A stretch of DNA of 64,000 nucleotides from Fasciola hepatica (taxonomy: Eukaryota > Platyhelminthes > Trematoda > Plagiorchiida > Fasciolidae): NCBI GenBank assembly GCA_948099385.1, contig CANUEZ040000114.1, positions 186,001-250,000 on the forward strand, in the 5' to 3' direction. The notes beneath the pieces were generated by a model that searched no databases, had not been told where the DNA came from, and saw only the letters and a list, made by a program, of their open reading frames with translations. Below, piece after piece: positions 23,791 through 36,134 of this stretch. The first letter of the stretch is position 1, and each line of letters begins with the position of its first letter. The translations under genes and the position numbers were made by a program.

Positions 23791-25207
23791 CTGCAATGAC
23801 TCATGCAATACCTTCATTCATCTATTGTGGTCCACTCGGCCAGTTCAACTAGCGCTGAAACACCTAGACCTGATGATCGATAAAACGATTGATGCTCGCT
23901 TCATGAATCTCATTCACTGTCGTACTTAGGCTGCAGACTCACGCACGCAGTCACGCCCGCTTGCAGAATGCATCCAACTTGATTTGACCAAAACTAGCAC
24001 AAATTAATATGTGATTGACTGACAGGCAACTGTTCGTGAACTTTCTTACCGGACGGCAAATTAAGGTTTGAGCTGCCCATAGCAAATAAATACGACATCC
24101 GATGAACTCCACGCCCTTCGAAATTGGATGGGGTGATACATTGCCTTTCATATCCACTTGAAATGGGCCCTGCTCTGCTCTAATTCCTGTTTGGGATTTC
24201 ATTTCATTTTGCATTTGTACATGGCAGTTTTTCAATATAATTTAGTGTCAGTCAATAAAATACTGTTCATGCCAAAACAACTGTTTCTCGTTTACCTTCA
24301 GTATCGGTATCAACTAAGATATTCTCTATTGTAAACTCAATCAATAGTCAATCAGGTTTATTGCTGCAGCCTAAACTCACCCGCTCTCACTTTACATGTA
24401 AATTATCTTAAGATCGAAGCTGATTCTACCAATCTGCGGTAGTTTATATCCTCCAACCGGTTATTCAATGAGAGTTCGCATAAATCGTGCAAAAAGCAGT
24501 TGTATGAAACCTCAGAATAAAATGAAATAAGGAGTTCATTGAAAAACATGAATCGATGTTTTGTTGATGCCATCGACGGTATCAATTGAGCTTGGTTGTC
24601 ACGAAAGGATTTGACATAGAAGTACTTATGATTACGTCATAAATTTGCTTCGTTATTGTTCGTGTTGTTTATCGATCAGCGAAAATTTTATGTCTGGTCC
24701 CTACAGTGAACGGTTTCTGTGTATGTGAGTTGAACCCATGAAATTTATCATTCGAATATTTGTCGACTTTCGGTATTTTTTGTCAATCACATGTTGTCAT
24801 CGCTTCGAAAATCACCGTCATAACATCTGTCTATTTTGGAGTGATCCAGATCTGTGACAATCTTTGGCTGATTTTTTTAAAAATCTTGACAGCTTTTTTT
24901 TGTGCACAATTTTTTGCCCCTAATTAATTATTCTGGAAATTGAATCAGTCATCTCCAAAAGTGGTTTCACTCACTACATATTCATACTCTCAGAGTCAAA
25001 TGAGGCGAGAATTTATTGGAAAAGTATTTGAATCGAGAGGAAAAAAGATATATGTTAACCACCGATCGTACTAAGCCACTATTAGATCTCCTTTGTAAAT
25101 TTCCAGTCAGGCATATTCCACTTTCCATAACAGAAGCACTTTTGACTGGTGGTGATCACTTGATGTCTATCATTTTGAACAGGCTGGGGTGAGTTTGCGT
25201 ATGCCAG
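23791..25207. other. No gene recognised
   Basis: AT-rich, with only short open frames and no motif I can name. The upstream limit of the CR1-like LINE probably lies near 23800. Confidence 0.5.
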
Positions 25208-25210
25208 TAC

Positions 25211-25275
<65 letters not shown>
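25211..25275. repeat. Compound GT/GA microsatellite
   Basis: (GT)9 at 25211-25228 is followed by a GA run to 25275 with one interruption at 25260-25261. Confidence 0.95.
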
Positions 25276-26824
25276 TTCAAACCCAATCGCTCCATATTTT
25301 GCTTTTTTACTAAATGAATAAGCATGGCACATAGTAAAGGGAGAGCGGCTTGGTCCCCATGGTCCGGTGGCCTTATTGTACTGTAGGAGTAACTGGAGGA
25401 AAGAGTTACAAAGCTAGCTAGTGAAGTAGAGCTACGCCCAGAACCATGGCCTGAAGCAGTGTCAGCAGGGACTTGCCTGTCATTGTTTTCCGCGTGTTCG
25501 GACTGGCTTCTGGTCGGAGGCATTTTCTCCGCAGCTAACTCAGAGACTTGACGAATCGGATAGATTGTGAACCGAACCTGGACGACACCAGTCGGTAGTG
25601 GTTGACAGGTTCGTTACTCGACCGATTTCAGTGTTGTACTGGCGCAGCGCGAATGGGTGGAAGCCGAACTGAGTACCCGTCCAGAGTGGGTACTGTCGAT
25701 TGCCCGTAGGACGCACTCGTCGAGTTGAGTGTGCACCACCGGATGGGCCAAAGTTTAGTACTCGTCCAGACAGAGTACTGAAATCAGTCAATGGGCTCAC
25801 TCACCAAGTTGAGCAGAAGCCCAGGATCGCCAAAATTGAGCACTATAACTGAACCGCTGTTCAGTGAATGAGTGACTAGTCGAACACGAACCCGAAACCC
25901 AAATCGAATAAGGCGAGTTTGTGCTTTACGTGGACTTCAGAGAACAATCGTTACAGTTACAAGCTACATACCTCAGTTTGTGGGCAATTCATTCACAGGG
26001 ATTCGGGACTAGACTTCAAATCCTCTGAAGGGTCTGTCGGGAAACGTATGCCGAGCAATACGGGACCGAGTCATCGGAATGGGGTGAAATCCATCTGTTA
26101 TAGCAAGGACGATCGACCAATCAGGGAGGAGTGGGAGGCGTACATGAGATAGACGGACAGATGTGACCATGAAATTAGATCAGACAAGGACCAAGAGAAT
26201 CGCGCTCACTCCTGAAGTAGATCCTCAAGCAGGCGTGGAGTGATCTCCAACCTGGAAGGAAAGTTCAAAGGTCACTCGTGCGGTGTGGGTGAGAAAGCGG
26301 ACGAAGAACGGAGGCAAACTAACCGAGTTCAACATGTGAACAGAAGGGAAGACGTATATGATGAATTGGTTGGAAAGGGCCGGATAAAGAGCCGATTAGA
26401 GTCACATGAGTCAGAAGAGGAAACTGCGTGGAAATTTCACACAATGTCCTGAATTACCGTTACACCGGCCCAGAAATTCTCACGTAGTATCGTCGCCCCA
26501 AACACAGTTCAGCCATCGTTCTCCCTAAGTAGTCGCTTCCCGGCCCCTATGCTCTTTCTTTCTTGCCAGAGCAGAGAGGGAAACACTTGCCGGACACGGA
26601 CCTTTCTCCATGACCTACTCCCCGTGCTTCACCGGAGATGTCCCTCTAGCCTGCAGTTGCCTAGGTCTTAGCAACCGATAGATCATCGGGAACACCACTC
26701 TTAGTAGACACTCGCGCACAGGTAAGCTCTATTCAACCCCACTCCACAGATAGCCTCAGTAAGTCAAAAATCGAGTTGGTCGCAGCTAATAAGATACCTA
26801 AAAAGACCTACGGTTAGTGTTCAC
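25276..26824. other. No gene recognised; short internal repeat at 25655-25790
   Basis: Around 25668-25700 and 25752-25785 a phrase with 'agtac(c/t)cgtccaga' followed by 'gtactg' occurs twice. No protein motif was seen. Short open frames at 25919-26152 and 26240-26452 have no support. Confidence 0.4.
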
Positions 26825-27090
26825 TTACTCACCATCGGACTCTGTTATATTTGCAAGTGCTAAAATTGGTGCTGTCGACAACCGAAGGCACAAAGGATCT
26901 TCAGAGGAATTCTGTTGTTTCTCACTGTAATCATAATTTCTATGGTGCTCTAAAATGCAATTAAGAGGTGCTGCAACCGTGGCGAATCCAACAGTGCACC
27001 GGTAGTAGTAGGAAGTCAACACAGAGAAACTCCGTGCTGATGAGCTAAATGAGGGAACTACTTTGCCCAGTAGCACATGCGATACATGTG
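26825..27090 (-). pseudogene. pol: Ty3/gypsy fragment, RT to RNase H junction
   Basis: A minus-strand frame reads 'LTSYYYRCTVGFATVAAPLN' (20 residues), then 'EHHRNYDYS' and 'LSTAPILA'. This is the pattern between the RT thumb and RNase H in gypsy Pol ('YYRRF..GFA..AAPL..L'). It ends abruptly at about 26825. The sequence differs from the array element, so it is another lineage. Confidence 0.6.
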
Positions 27091-27739
27091 TTGGGTTCCC
27101 ATTTCCTCGCAAGCAATGAGAGTCTCCATAGAGGGGCGGTGCTGTGTAGTGATTTCCAATGACAATACTAAGCGTAATTAAATCCTACCTGTGTATGCGC
27201 ATACGCAGTGATAGTGCGTAGCACTCTAGGGCGCAGGGTTACCGAGAAGAATGGCGCTTGGACGCAGCTGATAACTACGGTCGTAAATCAGATGATCCAT
27301 CGCTAGTGGTCAGAAAACCATAGTCACATGCCATAGAGGTGTTGATGAGAACCTGCAGGGCAAAGGTTACAGAGTGAGAAACCATCAGGGGAAACTCACA
27401 ACGGCGTGTCGTATTGGCTGCCGAACCAATAACAACTTGATTTGGAGTGACAAAACACCGTTTATGCACGGGGTGGCAATAGAGACGATGATTGCCAGAA
27501 TTGAATATATTGTCACAACATTAAAATGTAAATTACGTGCGATTTCAGCTGGTGTGCTCACTCCTTCATTACTCATAGTTTGGGCCGCATTATTCCTGCA
27601 TCCATTGAAGATAATTCAAGTACTCAAGCTAAATTCCCAAGTACTACATGATGCCTGCGATTTTGTGGATGGGTCTGAATGTAAGGATCGTTACATACAT
27701 TCAGCAGACTGAATGAAAACATTTTGTTCATAATTGGAA

Positions 27740-27990
27740 CTAGTAAGCTTCGACGACAATCACGAATGGAGGACGATTCATTCCAATGATCCTGAATTTG
27801 CTTTTCTATACCATCGCTTAAAGGATAATGTAGCACGTCTAATTGGTGAAGAGATGGCCGAGACCAATTGTAAAATAAGATGCCTGTGGTCTCAGTGGTA
27901 TAGCCTCAAGCTGATTAACAAACTTGTGTTCATGCAATACGGACCAGAATACATGCGGCGTCTAATTGGTAGCTTCTCAGCTACAAATGT
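27740..27990 (+). pseudogene. pol: Possible gypsy integrase N-terminal fragment
   Basis: A plus-strand frame with 'DPEFAFLYHRLKDN' followed by 'CLWSQWYSLKLINKLVF' resembles the segment between RNase H and the integrase zinc finger in gypsy elements. It is in opposite orientation to 26825-27090, which suggests rearrangement or two insertions. The assignment is tentative. Confidence 0.4.
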
Positions 27991-28491
27991 GGAAGGTGTT
28001 AGGGGATCTCCATCAAGCCTCAGTCACCTGGGACGAAATGAAATGTACGACACAGCACGTGTAGGACGTTGGTAGGATATTAGCGATTTTTGTAGGGACT
28101 GCCAGTAATGTGCCACAAAGAGAGATTCTGTTTCGAATAGATTTGCACTTTTGATACCTGGCATCCATATCCACGGATGAACATTCTGAACAACCGTTGG
28201 ACCGCAAACCAAAAGTGGTTACTATAACTATTCCGTTCTAACCGTTCAATATTACTGTTATTATTAGGTACCACCTAATCTAGTTTTGTTCTGGAAATGG
28301 ACTTCTGTTCTTATTTGACATGCGTGTTACGTGTGTTTGGCCCCCATTTCCTGAAGGGCAATCTATGTGTGTTCGTAGTAGGGTGGTGGTGCCAAAATGC
28401 ACCGTGAGATGAACTATGAATTTGTGAATAGATTTGTGTGCAGCGCCTGAAAATAAGATTTATAGTTTATTAGGTCTCCGGCGGGTTCCCG

Positions 28492-28563
28492 TCCCGCGTG
28501 GTCTAGCGGTTAGGATTCCTGGCTCTCACCCAGGCGGCCCGGGTTCGACTCCCGGCGCGGGAG
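28492..28563 (+). tRNA. tRNA-Glu (CTC anticodon)
   Basis: A 72-nt cloverleaf. The acceptor stem TCCCGCG (28492-28498) pairs perfectly with CGCGGGA (28556-28562), with discriminator G at 28563. The anticodon stem CCTGG/CCAGG encloses loop CTCTCAC, giving anticodon CTC at 28525-28527 (Glu). The T stem CCGGG/CCCGG carries loop TTCGACT. The internal promoter boxes are A (TGGTCTAGCGG, 28499-28509) and B (GGTTCGACTCC). A TTTT run at 28569-28572 can end Pol III transcription. There is no intron. All stems are intact, so it is probably functional and not a SINE head. Confidence 0.95.
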
Positions 28564-28568
28564 AGTGC

Positions 28569-28572
28569 TTTT
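28569..28572 (+). terminator. Pol III T-run after tRNA-Glu
   Basis: Four T, five bases after the tRNA 3' end. Confidence 0.6.
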
Positions 28573-29021
28573 CGTGTTCTATTCTCACGCTCGTTTCGTT
28601 CTCGTTAATTTCTTCGTCCCGATGGAAAAGTCATTTCTCACGTCGTCCGTAATTCAATCGGATTCGTTTGCCAACCTCCGTTGTTCTCCTCGTCCTATTT
28701 CAAATAACAACCGTTTATCCTGTATATATCGACGTCACAAGTTACATTGGATGCTCAAAACATACCACAAATAGAGCCTGTTCGTATTTACCATCCCGCA
28801 GTCACAATACAACTCAGAAAGCAAACATTGTACCAGCTGAATCGTGTTCATACTGCTAGCGGTCTAGTTCGATTGAATGTCCATGCCCGTGTATATTGTG
28901 AACGCATATTTAAGTTACTCGTGAGTAGTACAAAATGAAAGGTGCATTCTACCCGTTGAGGACATAAATATATAAACTCAGTAGGTGAAGATACAAGAGG
29001 TCTGAAACACAGTCTTCAGTC
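28573..29021. other. No gene recognised
   Basis: Only short frames, and no repeat shared with the rest of the window was noticed. Confidence 0.4.
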
Positions 29022-30060
29022 TTAGATCGTCAGAATAGTTTCAGAGAGCATCCTGCTGTTTATTCCACGACACAAACAAGTCCTGGGCATTGACTCAAGC
29101 TTGAGTAATACGTCACCACTGTTCTCCATAAAATGCCCTACCTCACCCCCCACCCCGTCTCGGAAATAATTAAAACATGGTACGTTAGTGAAACCCTTCA
29201 TTGAAATGAAAATGCTTTCTTGTGAATAGAATAATGTGATCGTTCCCAAATTGTCACTGACTAGTATATGGTTGAGCCAACGTTGGGTGATAAACACAAC
29301 ATTTACCCGTCCAGTTATGCTCGCTATCGTTCGTCTGATAGTATATTGTTGTATGCGGTCCCATTCCTTATTGAAGACCGTCTTCAACTTCCTTAGAAAT
29401 TCGTATTGCAGCCTCTGACCAACACTCCTCCCGAGATGATCCCACAAATATTCGATCGGATTGAAATCGGATGATCGAGGTGGCCACGGTAATGTCTTTG
29501 TACCGTGATGTGCATGAAACTCGTGTACAAGAAGGGAACGATGTGTAGGCGCGTTGTCGTCTTGGAAAATCTCCGCAGCAGTTGTGCTCAACAGACTTCT
29601 AGGTAAACCCCATCTTTGGTGCTGCTGTCTAGAAACACAAGCTTGCTCCAACCTTCCCACCAAATGGCTTCCCAGACATTCACTGAACCTCCATCGTGCT
29701 GCATTGTTGCCGTCATCATATCACTTCTATTGGTTTTAGAGATGCTTCCAAATACACCTTCGACAATCATGCTTAAATAACGAAAATACGGACTCATCGG
29801 TCCAAATAATGAAATTTTATTGTTGAACCGATAGATCCATCTGCTCACTGTCCGTCTTTAAGGACCAAAATGCTTGGTAGTCTTGTGGTGGGACTTCCCT
29901 GATTCCCATCTCGAACTGCATGCTAGGCGACCTTCTCTTTTGTGAGCATCACATGAACTCAAAAGAACGGACAGACGCGTGAGCTGTCAGACTGCAAAGT
30001 ACACGCAAGTGTATGTCTGGCTTTTGCAACAAACCTCATGCGACGGTGGACTGAATGACG
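29022..30060 (-). pseudogene. Tc1-like transposase (DD34E), frame-broken
   Basis: The minus strand holds all three catalytic positions of a Tc1 transposase. The first Asp is in 'TDESVFSLF' (codon 29796-29798), the second in 'FQDDNAPTH' (29556-29558) and the Glu in 'NPIEYLWD' (29451-29453). There are 34 residues between the second Asp and the Glu, as in Tc1. Between them lie 'QHDGGSVNVWEA' and 'PWPPRSSDFNPIE'. The frame changes between the first Asp block and the rest, near 29590-29660. The N-terminal DNA-binding part toward 30060 is only faintly readable. The ends and inverted repeats were not found. Confidence 0.8.
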
Positions 30061-31059
30061 TAAAAGTATAACAGTTTTGGGTTTGTTTAAGATCTTCCGA
30101 ACTGACTGTGTGGAGCCCCAGTGTCATAATTTATTGGGAGGGGACGTTTCCCGACGAATAGTGTACTTCATCAAGTTTCCTCTTCGAATTGTTATCATTC
30201 ACGTGTTCTCAATAGGTAACTAATTCGAGAGGTTTGTGGCCCTTCGGGATAAGTGGTACATCAGCGGTAACCCAGCTGGTTTATTCTTTAGCAAATTCAT
30301 CGAATGTGCGCGCGTGCGACAAGGTTCCCGAAGTGGGAAATCAGCCCACCTCTCCAGTCCTAAATCACCACGAATAATGCGACGAATGTATATGTGATAT
30401 CCACGTATCCTGCGGTAGGCTTCTGGAACAAACCAGTTGCATCTAGACGGCTTTCGTAGCCGGTTGCACGTAACGTCGCACACAGTCCAAACTGGTCGAT
30501 TTTGCAGCCGTGCATGGATACGCAGCTACATCACAGTACTTTAATCGAAGACGCACATACGAAGTATACAGCAAACGAAAAGTATCGTAGGATAATCTCC
30601 CGAACGAACTGCGAATGGCACCAAGGAAGTTTCAGGCTGAGATGTGCCTACTGTCCGTGTGATCTCTGGTTCCAGAGCGGCCGAGGCCACAACCACTAGA
30701 TCACACTAGCACCACGTTGCACATAGCAACAGTCCGAGATGTGTTGTAATCCGTCAGTAACTGAGACCGAACTGAACGCGTGTCGACACAAAATGCTGGA
30801 TTTAACAGAAGAATCTATGAAGAGAAGCAGCGCAATAATGCAGCAACAGCATCTATTTGACGGATGATAGACGTAAAGCTGTCATGTGGAGGCTACAAAT
30901 GAATGAGTTTGTTAGGATCGCGCATGGATTATTATTGAACTGATGAAGTGATTTGGATCGATATCTGTTGGTCTCTTCTTGTATCACGAGTTTCGGTCGA
31001 TTATTAGATTTGCAATTATTAGATTGTTGCTACTTCACCATCAATTTCACCGCATCGCA
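30061..31059. other. No gene recognised
   Basis: An open frame at 30220-30483 on the minus strand has no familiar motif. Confidence 0.4.
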
Positions 31060-31360
31060 AACTGACCTTGAATCAAAGGTCAGTCGCTGGAACAAGCACA
31101 CAATCTAAGCAGGTTAACTTGGTTGGGACATGTGTTACGCGTTCCTAGAGAGAGACTCCGTTGGTGTACGTTGTTCTCCTAAGCGATCAGAAGTTAGAGG
31201 GCGAAGAGATGTGGTCAGTTCGTGACACGGCTAAAAGGGTTAAGAACCTTGACTCGACCGAGTAAGTTGTATTAGGTTTCCATGTCAGGGTCCATGAGCC
31301 CCTTTCCTCAGATGGTTAGGGACATCAAGTGACATGACTAGGTGTCGCAGTAACTGGCGT
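31060..31360 (+). pseudogene. RTE-like LINE, 3' end fragment
   Basis: Reads 'RLTWLGHVLRVPRERLRW', the C-terminal signature seen also at 35190 and 60200, followed by degraded sequence. It is a 5'-truncated insertion, common for RTE elements. Confidence 0.6.
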
Positions 31361-32289
31361 AGCTGTATCTGAAATCTACCTGTCTGCATGAGTTTCTCTT
31401 ATAAGCTTCGTTTACGATCAGAAAACAGAAGCGTGAGGTTGACAGTTAAGTGAAATAACCAACTAAATGAATTTTGACTGACTAAGTGTTTCACATTGTG
31501 ACTTTGTGACTTTATGTCTTCGTGACCGAGTGATTGATTGACTGAATTTGTGGCTGACTGACTGGTAATTGTGGAATAGTATGTTCAGGTGGTCAATCAA
31601 TCACGTGATAAGATGATATGACATCCTAAACAAATGAGTTTGGTCATTTACGTCGTGGCTTGCTTTCAAACTGGGGTTCGCGACATCTACGTACCGTCTG
31701 AGCACGGACAAAGAAACGATTATCGGTTGCATCTCGATTGCGGTAGTTTTAGCTTTGTCTTTTCAGTTATTTTCACTTCTGACTACGTGGTCAATAAAAC
31801 AACGGAAATTAACTAATAAATGATTGATTGGTTGAAGTTAAATGAAACATCACGACTAGACTGAACCTTCGCGTGGTGGGATGGCATACGTACCTCTATG
31901 ACCCAAAGAACTATACAGGATGGCTTCCTTAGGCCGGAGATACAATCATGCTTGGAAGGTCAATGGGTAGAGGTCAGACAGAGTCCAGTCTTCTGGTCCT
32001 CCATGTTGGGTGTCGATCTGAGCTGGCAACTCAGTCGGTAAAATCAGTCGAAGAATAATTGATCCAAGCAAATAGGATTCCACTCAGCCACCCTGCTGCC
32101 TTGCAAACAAGTTCCTATTAGAATTAAAGGCTTTGGTTGCGAACCCTAATCGTGTTGCTGCTTTGTGGCTTGACACCCTAGCAGTACCTGTCCAACATCT
32201 CCCATGAACTAGATAAATACAAAGAATTCCATACTGCATCGGTCGTCTTGTAGGATAATCAGGACCGAGTTATCTATTGCATCGAGCGG
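31361..32289. other. No gene recognised; may include 5' sequence of the next LINE
   Basis: Contains no long open frame apart from a 60-codon one at 31634-31816. The part nearest 32290 may be the untranslated leader of the LINE that follows. Confidence 0.4.
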
Positions 32290-35200
32290 GATGAGTAGTG
32301 ATGAGTGAGCTACTGCTCAAAGTTCTCTCTCTTTTATTCAACCTTTGTCTTCTGGCATCAACCAACTCTCTTTGCCCCCTCTACATAACCATAACGCTCC
32401 CACCGATGACGTGCGCGATACTCGCAACGGTTCCCTGTCAAACATTGTCGAGACTAATCCTCCACCTTGTAACTCACATTTCCTCAAGCCTCATCAGCCT
32501 CTGAATCTCGGTTCCTTTACCGTGCGAGCGCTGATGCAGGCCGGACAGCAGGCTTGCCTGGCGCCCACAATAGAACAGCTGGCTACTGATGTCTGCTTCA
32601 CAAGTGAAACACGTATCCAGGATTCGAGCAGTATGATTCAACTAACTGCTCCTGATATCTCATCGAGGTATTTCCTGAGCACTTCAGGAAACGAAGCAGC
32701 TAGAGTTGCGGGTCAAAGTGGTGGAGGGATAGTCTTGACTAACAAGGCTGAGGCTGCCTTTTTAGACTGGATATGGTTAATAGTCGTTTATGTGCTTTAA
32801 GACTCCATGGTTTGGTTGGCTTTCGAAAGGATAGCTGTGTTAAGCGCAACTTGTTTGTGATCTCGGTATACTTTCCGACAGACTGCAGTTCTGACAAGCA
32901 GAAGGATGAGTTCTACGATGAACTCGCCACTCTTGTTCGCATGAGCAAGCGCTCTGACATTGTAGTGCTAGTAGGTGATTTTAATGCACAAATTGGCAAA
33001 CTTAGTGTGTCAGAAGCATGTTTAGATGGGCGTTGTGCTTTAGCCACTCAGCACACAGATAATGGGGATAAGCTTCTCCAGTTTTATGCAGACAATCGAT
33101 CATTCCTATCTAGTACAAATTTCCGATACAGCTCGAGTCGCACAGCGACATGGCGCTCTAGTGTTACAGATATTCTGAGTCAGACTGATCATATCGCAGT
33201 AAGCTACCGGTGGCGCAGTTCTATTGGGAATTTTAGATTCTGCTAGTCCACGTACGTAGAGTCGGACCATGCCTTAGTTTTAATGTGATTATCTCCCCAG
33301 CTCCATGGTCATCGACGCAAACCGCAAACCCGGTTAGCCGTGCAACTGTTGTCTGATCCAGAAATTCGCACCCGTTATGAACAGAAATCAGCACATGGTC
33401 TAAGGTCTACGGCGATTAGTAAAGTGGATGAGCATTGGGCCCTTGTCCAGCAGGTAATGCACGTGGCATCAGATTTTGCCTGTGTTCTCAGATCTGATGC
33501 CCATCAAAGACGTTGGATTTCGCAAGAGTCGATCAGGCTAATAGACCGAGAATGTCAGCTCTCGAGTAGTAGGGAGATAAGATACGAAGAAATCTACAAA
33601 ATCGAGTTATGAAAAGCCTTAAGAATGGTCGCAAAAATTGGTTTCTCGAGGTAACCGAAGAAATGGAAATAACAGCTGCTTTAGGTAACAGTCAAAGACT
33701 GTTCAAACTTATTCGGGACACCGGTGGACGGCGAACCCTGGTCAATGAAACGAGATACAATGGAAACGGAGAGCCTATTCATGGCAAAGAGCAAAGACTC
33801 AACCGTTAGGTCGAATACTTCAAGGAACAGTTTATCTGGTCACGCGCTATTGTAGTTACTCCTGTGTCAACAACTGCGATTCCTTGGAGAATATCACTTG
33901 AGCCCCCTTTGGAAGTGGAAGTGGGGTCACGCATTCGACCACTAAGACGAGGGAAAGCAGCCGGTCCCGACGAACTTCCCCCATTTGTTTTCAAAATGGG
34001 TGGCGGTGCTTTGATACAATCATTTACCACCTTGATCCGTGACGTTTGGAAAGAGAAACGCATTCCGTTATTATGGGACGAGTCATTGGTTGTGCCCATC
34101 TTTAAGAAGGGAATACGCAATGACTGTAGTAACCATTGTGGGATTAGCTTGATTCTGATAGTCATCAAGATATTAGCCTCGATTTTGCTGCGTTGTCTGA
34201 CACCGGCTCGCGAGAGGAACGCCCGCGAACAACAGGCCGGATTCCATCCAGGTCGAGGATGCATCGACCAGATTTTTACTCTTCGTCAATTACTTGAAAC
34301 GCGTCACACACACACACACACACACCCTCGACCGACAATAATGGTTTTCCTCGACTTGAAAGGGTTCTTCGATTCAGTTAACCGAACAGAGCTATTCAGT
34401 GCTCTTCACCGAAATGGTATGCTACAGATGTTCTCGAATCTACAGTGGTCATTGTACTCTCATAGTTCTGACCGCGTACGGGTTTACGGTGAACTATCAA
34501 ATCCGTTCAAAACGACCAGCGGTGTTCGATGGGGATGTCCCACTTCTCCATTCCTGTTCAACTTCGTCACGGACGAGATAATGGAGAATGCCTTGTGAAA
34601 TCTTCAGGATGTGGACGTCAAACTAGGAAATGGTGAGAAGTTGTATGATCTAGATTGCGCACACGACCTTGTCTGCTTGTCCGAATACACAGAACAGGCG
34701 CAACGTGCACTAGATAGACTCTCAAGAGCTGTAGCTCCATTCGGCATGCACTTTGCACCTTCAAATTGGTAAGTGGTGTTGCGAGAGTGAAAGTCAACGA
34801 TTCCGAGCTTGATGCTCAATGGGGAGGAACTAACAACTGTTGACCACTTCACTAACCTCGGCAGCAGCTTGACGAAGGATGGGAGTACGGTAGTAGTGGT
34901 GAGCATGCGTACGTCCAAGGTTCGAGTGGCGTGCGCTTGACTGAAGCACGTGTGGCGCCGACCTGATATTTCACTGAAGCTGAAAGATCGTGTATACTGT
35001 GCTACAGTGCGTTCAGTTTTGTTGTATGGTTGCGAGACAGGGGTCTGCGTGCTGAAGATATTCGTTGTTTTGAGGTTTTCGACCATCGATGTTTGCTTAG
35101 TATTGCTAAGATTGGGTGCAATGACCGAGTAAGCACTACTGAGGTCAAAAATCAGGTATTTGGTACTAGTTCCAGCGTATGCAACTTAGTAGACTTTGTT

Positions 35201-35475
35201 GGTTGGGGCACGTGTTACGTATGCCGAGCATACGTCTACCGTACGATACCCTGGCCCACTTCCATTCCTTCTGAGGAGTGAAAGAAACCAGGTGGAGGTC
35301 AACAGACGACGAGGCAACGAGGAATGAGAAGATTTACATCGAACTTCGGAAAAGTAGATGCTTCACTTCTTCGTGGTTGTGGTCCAAAAGATCCCTCAAC
35401 CGGTTGGCCGGAGACACTGAACGATATGGCAGTGAACCGTGAACAGTGACCACCGTATTGTCACTTTCTATCAAA
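32290..35475 (+). pseudogene. RTE-like LINE, nearly full length
   Basis: Endonuclease: 32345-32800 ('LNLGSFTVRALMQAG', 'CFTSETRIQDSS', 'GGGIVL') and, in another frame, 32773-33246 ('FPTDCSSDKQKDEFYDELA', 'LVGDFNAQIGKL', 'QTDHIAVSYRWR'). Reverse transcriptase: 33864-34598 ('RGKAAGPDELPP', 'VVPIFKKG', 'QAGFHPGRGCIDQIFTLRQL', motif A 'FLDLKGFFDSV'). The catalytic 'YADD' has become Cys-Ala-His-Asp at 34656-34667, so the enzyme is dead. The C-terminus follows ('VRSVLLYGCET', then 'LNDMAVNREQ') to about 35475. Several frameshifts are present. A CA run interrupts the RT at 34305. Confidence 0.85.
34305..34325. repeat. CA microsatellite inside the LINE reverse transcriptase
   Basis: About ten CA units that read in frame as alternating His-Thr between 'QLLETR' and 'PRPTI'. 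In other copies this position has only a few residues (for example 'EHQHIYRRPTI' at 53310). Confidence 0.85.
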
Positions 35476-36134
35476 TCAGAATGATTGTTCGATGTGAGTT
35501 TGTACAGTTAGACTGTGTGTTCCACGGTTTCCCTATTAGGGCGTTCCTTTGTTTTCCCACCCCTCTAGGTCTACTCCCTGCCCATTTTGTACATTCATTC
35601 TTCCTACTTCTACGTGCAACAAGGTGAGAAACGCTGCCATCAGAGGGGCTTTCACTGCTGTTAAACGCTGCACGATCATGATGATGATGATGAGTTAGGT
35701 GAACTGAACGGGAACAGGAAAGGTGTGTCATCGATTTCATGCATACATTCATTTTGGAGTACGATACGGATACAAAATATTCTTCGTAGTCTTCATCATT
35801 CGATACAATTCACTTCACTTCATCTTACAGCACCACCTTGTCTCAGTCCAAAGTAAAACGAGTCATTAAGCATTGATATGATGTGTGTACATGAACACAA
35901 ATGATGGAAAGTGAGCTGATTGTTGTTGTTGGTCTGTCGATGTGTCCATCCATTCACACACACGAATACACCATCCAAATTTCCTTACGCTTCTCCTCCT
36001 CCTCCAAAAGGGGACACTTTCAGAAAGAGAACATATTGCACATTTGGGAGCTTCTTCAAATTGGAGAGAATTAACAAATGATAAAAGTTGCTTTGGCAAT
36101 AATCCTGTTCCAGTTAAAAGACTGAGCCAATTCT
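35476..36134. other. No gene recognised
   Basis: A minus-strand frame at 35866-36099 contains 'CAIC' and a basic stretch. It could be a downstream exon of the gene at 36135-37340, but I cannot support that. Confidence 0.35.

Noticed and set aside
23865..23900. CTGATGA followed by a short hairpin, hammerhead-like
   Set aside because: The GAAA part of the core is absent after the hairpin.
25170..25523. 117-codon minus-strand frame
   Set aside because: Its C-terminal part is the GT/GA repeat read as Leu-Ser and His-Thr; the rest has no motif.
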